Positions 6,467 through 7,470 of a stretch of DNA of 7,470 nt are shown one piece after another. This DNA comes from Bacteroidota bacterium. Its GTDB lineage: Bacteria; Bacteroidota; Bacteroidia; JACCXN01. Positions within the stretch are counted from its first letter, which is position 1. Each line of letters begins with the position of its first letter. Location of the stretch: the NCBI GenBank assembly GCA_947462515.1, contig CANHPJ010000073.1, positions 1-7,470 of the forward strand, in the 5' to 3' direction. The position numbers and the translations under genes are program-made. Under the pieces are notes generated by a model. The model did no database searches. It worked only from the letters and a program-made list of their open reading frames with translations, and had not been told where the DNA came from.

Positions 6467-7470
6467 TTATGATACAGATGAAAGTGCGTTTTCTAAAATC
6501 TGTCCAAATCGCCAGGCATCTTCAAATGAATTATAAAGAGGCACTGGTGCCACTCTTATAACATTTGGCTCTCTCCAGTCAGAAATAACTCCCTCCTTAA
6601 GCAAGGTGTTAAACAATGATTTCCCTCTGCCATGTGCGACAATAGAAAGCTGACAACCTCTATTTTTCTTGTCTCTTGGGGTTATAATTTCCAGTTTATA
6701 ATTGTCTGGTTGTTTAGCACTTATCTCATCAATGATAAATTCTAAATAGGCTGTTAATTTATCTCGTTTTTCGCAAAGTGCATCCATTCCAACTTCGTTA
6801 AAAATTGCTACCGCAGCCTTATGCGCCGCCATGGATAATACCGGAGCGTTAGACATTTGCCATCCCTCTGCAGTCTCAATTGGATCGAAACCTTTTTCCA
6901 TCAAGAATCTATTTTTTTTGTTCTGTCCCCACCATCCTGCAAATCTAGGTAGATCTTTGTTTTTGGCATGTTTTTCGTGAATATATACCCCCGAAACACC
7001 ACCTGGTCCTGAGTTAAGGTATTTATAACTACACCACGCTGCAAAATCAACGTTCCAGTCGTGAAGCTGCATCTTTAAATTTCCAGCCGCATGAGCCAAG
7101 TCAAAGCCTACTTTGGCACCTACCTTATGACCGGCCTCTGTTATAGTCTTCATATCAAAAACCTGTCCCGTAAAATAGTTTACCCCGCCAATCATAACTA
7201 GAGCCAGCTCTTCTCCAAGTTCATTTATTTTTGAAAGAATGTCTTCAAGTCTAATCGTATACTCTCCTGTTCTTGGCGAAATTTCTACTATCGCATTATC
7301 CGGGTCAAGGCCATGAAATCTAACTTGGGATTCCAAAGCATATTGATCTGAAGGAAAAGCTTTTGCCTCACAAAGAATTTTGAATCTTTTTTCACTTGGT
7401 TGATAAAACGTTACCATTAACAAATGAAGATTGACAGTAAGTTGATTCATGGCTACAACTTCATGAGGCA
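6467..7470 (-). CDS. kynU: Kynureninase, 5' end outside the window
   Basis: A PLP-dependent hydrolase cleaving 3-hydroxykynurenine to 3-hydroxyanthranilate and alanine (or kynurenine to anthranilate). The visible part covers about 330 C-terminal residues; family members are about 420, so roughly 90 N-terminal residues lie beyond position 7470. The Met at 7448-7450 is internal: the frame stays open to the edge and encodes PHEVVA before MNQLTVNLHLLM, a conserved kynureninase block. Numbering from that Met, AFPSDQYALES is at 31-41, the PLP-site FDLAHAAGN at 116-124, and the PLP-binding lysine is K143 in WCSYKYLNSGPGG, followed by the conserved GWWGQ (172-176). It ends in a complete C-terminus (DAWRFGQILENALSSVS). 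It lies upstream of kmo in the same operon. No sign of damage. Confidence 0.96.
   Translation of the reverse strand, partial: PHEVVAMNQLTVNLHLLMVTFYQPSEKRFKILCEAKAFPSDQYALESQVRFHGLDPDNAIVEISPRTGEYTIRLEDILSKINELGEELALVMIGGVNYFTGQVFDMKTITEAGHKVGAKVGFDLAHAAGNLKMQLHDWNVDFAAWCSYKYLNSGPGGVSGVYIHEKHAKNKDLPRFAGWWGQNKKNRFLMEKGFDPIETAEGWQMSNAPVLSMAAHKAAVAIFNEVGMDALCEKRDKLTAYLEFIIDEISAKQPDNYKLEIITPRDKKNRGCQLSIVAHGRGKSLFNTLLKEGVISDWREPNVIRVAPVPLYNSFEDAWRFGQILENALSSVS

Noticed and set aside
7448..7450. Met as true start of a short kynureninase
   Set aside because: The frame remains open to the window edge and encodes conserved kynureninase residues (PHEVVA) before it; the gene is cut by the window, not truncated.

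Overview
The window is about 7.5 kb of AT-rich DNA with almost no Shine-Dalgarno signals in front of its genes. The proteins look like those of a member of the Bacteroidota: a ThiF-rhodanese fusion, a DUF3050 protein, a PIN-PhoH protein and a kynurenine pathway pair. This assignment rests on protein resemblance and base composition from memory. I cannot place the organism below phylum.

Positions 1-403 hold no gene. They contain two full units and a truncated third copy of a 150-bp tandem repeat, with internal 9-bp motifs and imperfect hairpins, followed by a short AT-rich leader. On the plus strand there is then a tight three-gene operon with gaps of 11 and 9 bp. It comprises thiH (2-iminoacetate synthase), a DUF3050 heme-oxygenase-fold-like protein of unknown function, and a ThiF/MoeB-type E1-like adenylyltransferase fused to a C-terminal rhodanese. 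ThiH and ThiF supply the dehydroglycine and the activated sulfur carrier for the thiamin thiazole. The other thiazole genes (thiG, thiS) are not in the window.

The operon converges, with only 17 bp between stop codons, on a minus-strand gene for a PIN-PhoH (PhoH2/YlaK type) protein. The best candidate terminator of that gene lies antisense inside the 3' end of thiF. A 296-bp non-coding stretch follows, carrying the phoH-type promoter region and a strong terminator for the next operon.

The right half is a minus-strand pair: kynU (kynureninase, 5' end cut by the window edge) followed after 57 bp by kmo (kynurenine 3-monooxygenase). Together they convert kynurenine to 3-hydroxykynurenine and then to 3-hydroxyanthranilate plus alanine, the route used for tryptophan breakdown or for NAD synthesis from tryptophan.

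Most of the window is ordinary housekeeping metabolism. The part most likely to be new is the DUF3050 protein between thiH and thiF. It carries a Glu/His/Glu/His-Asp-His constellation reminiscent of heme-oxygenase-like diiron oxidases and may perform an undescribed step linked to thiamin metabolism.
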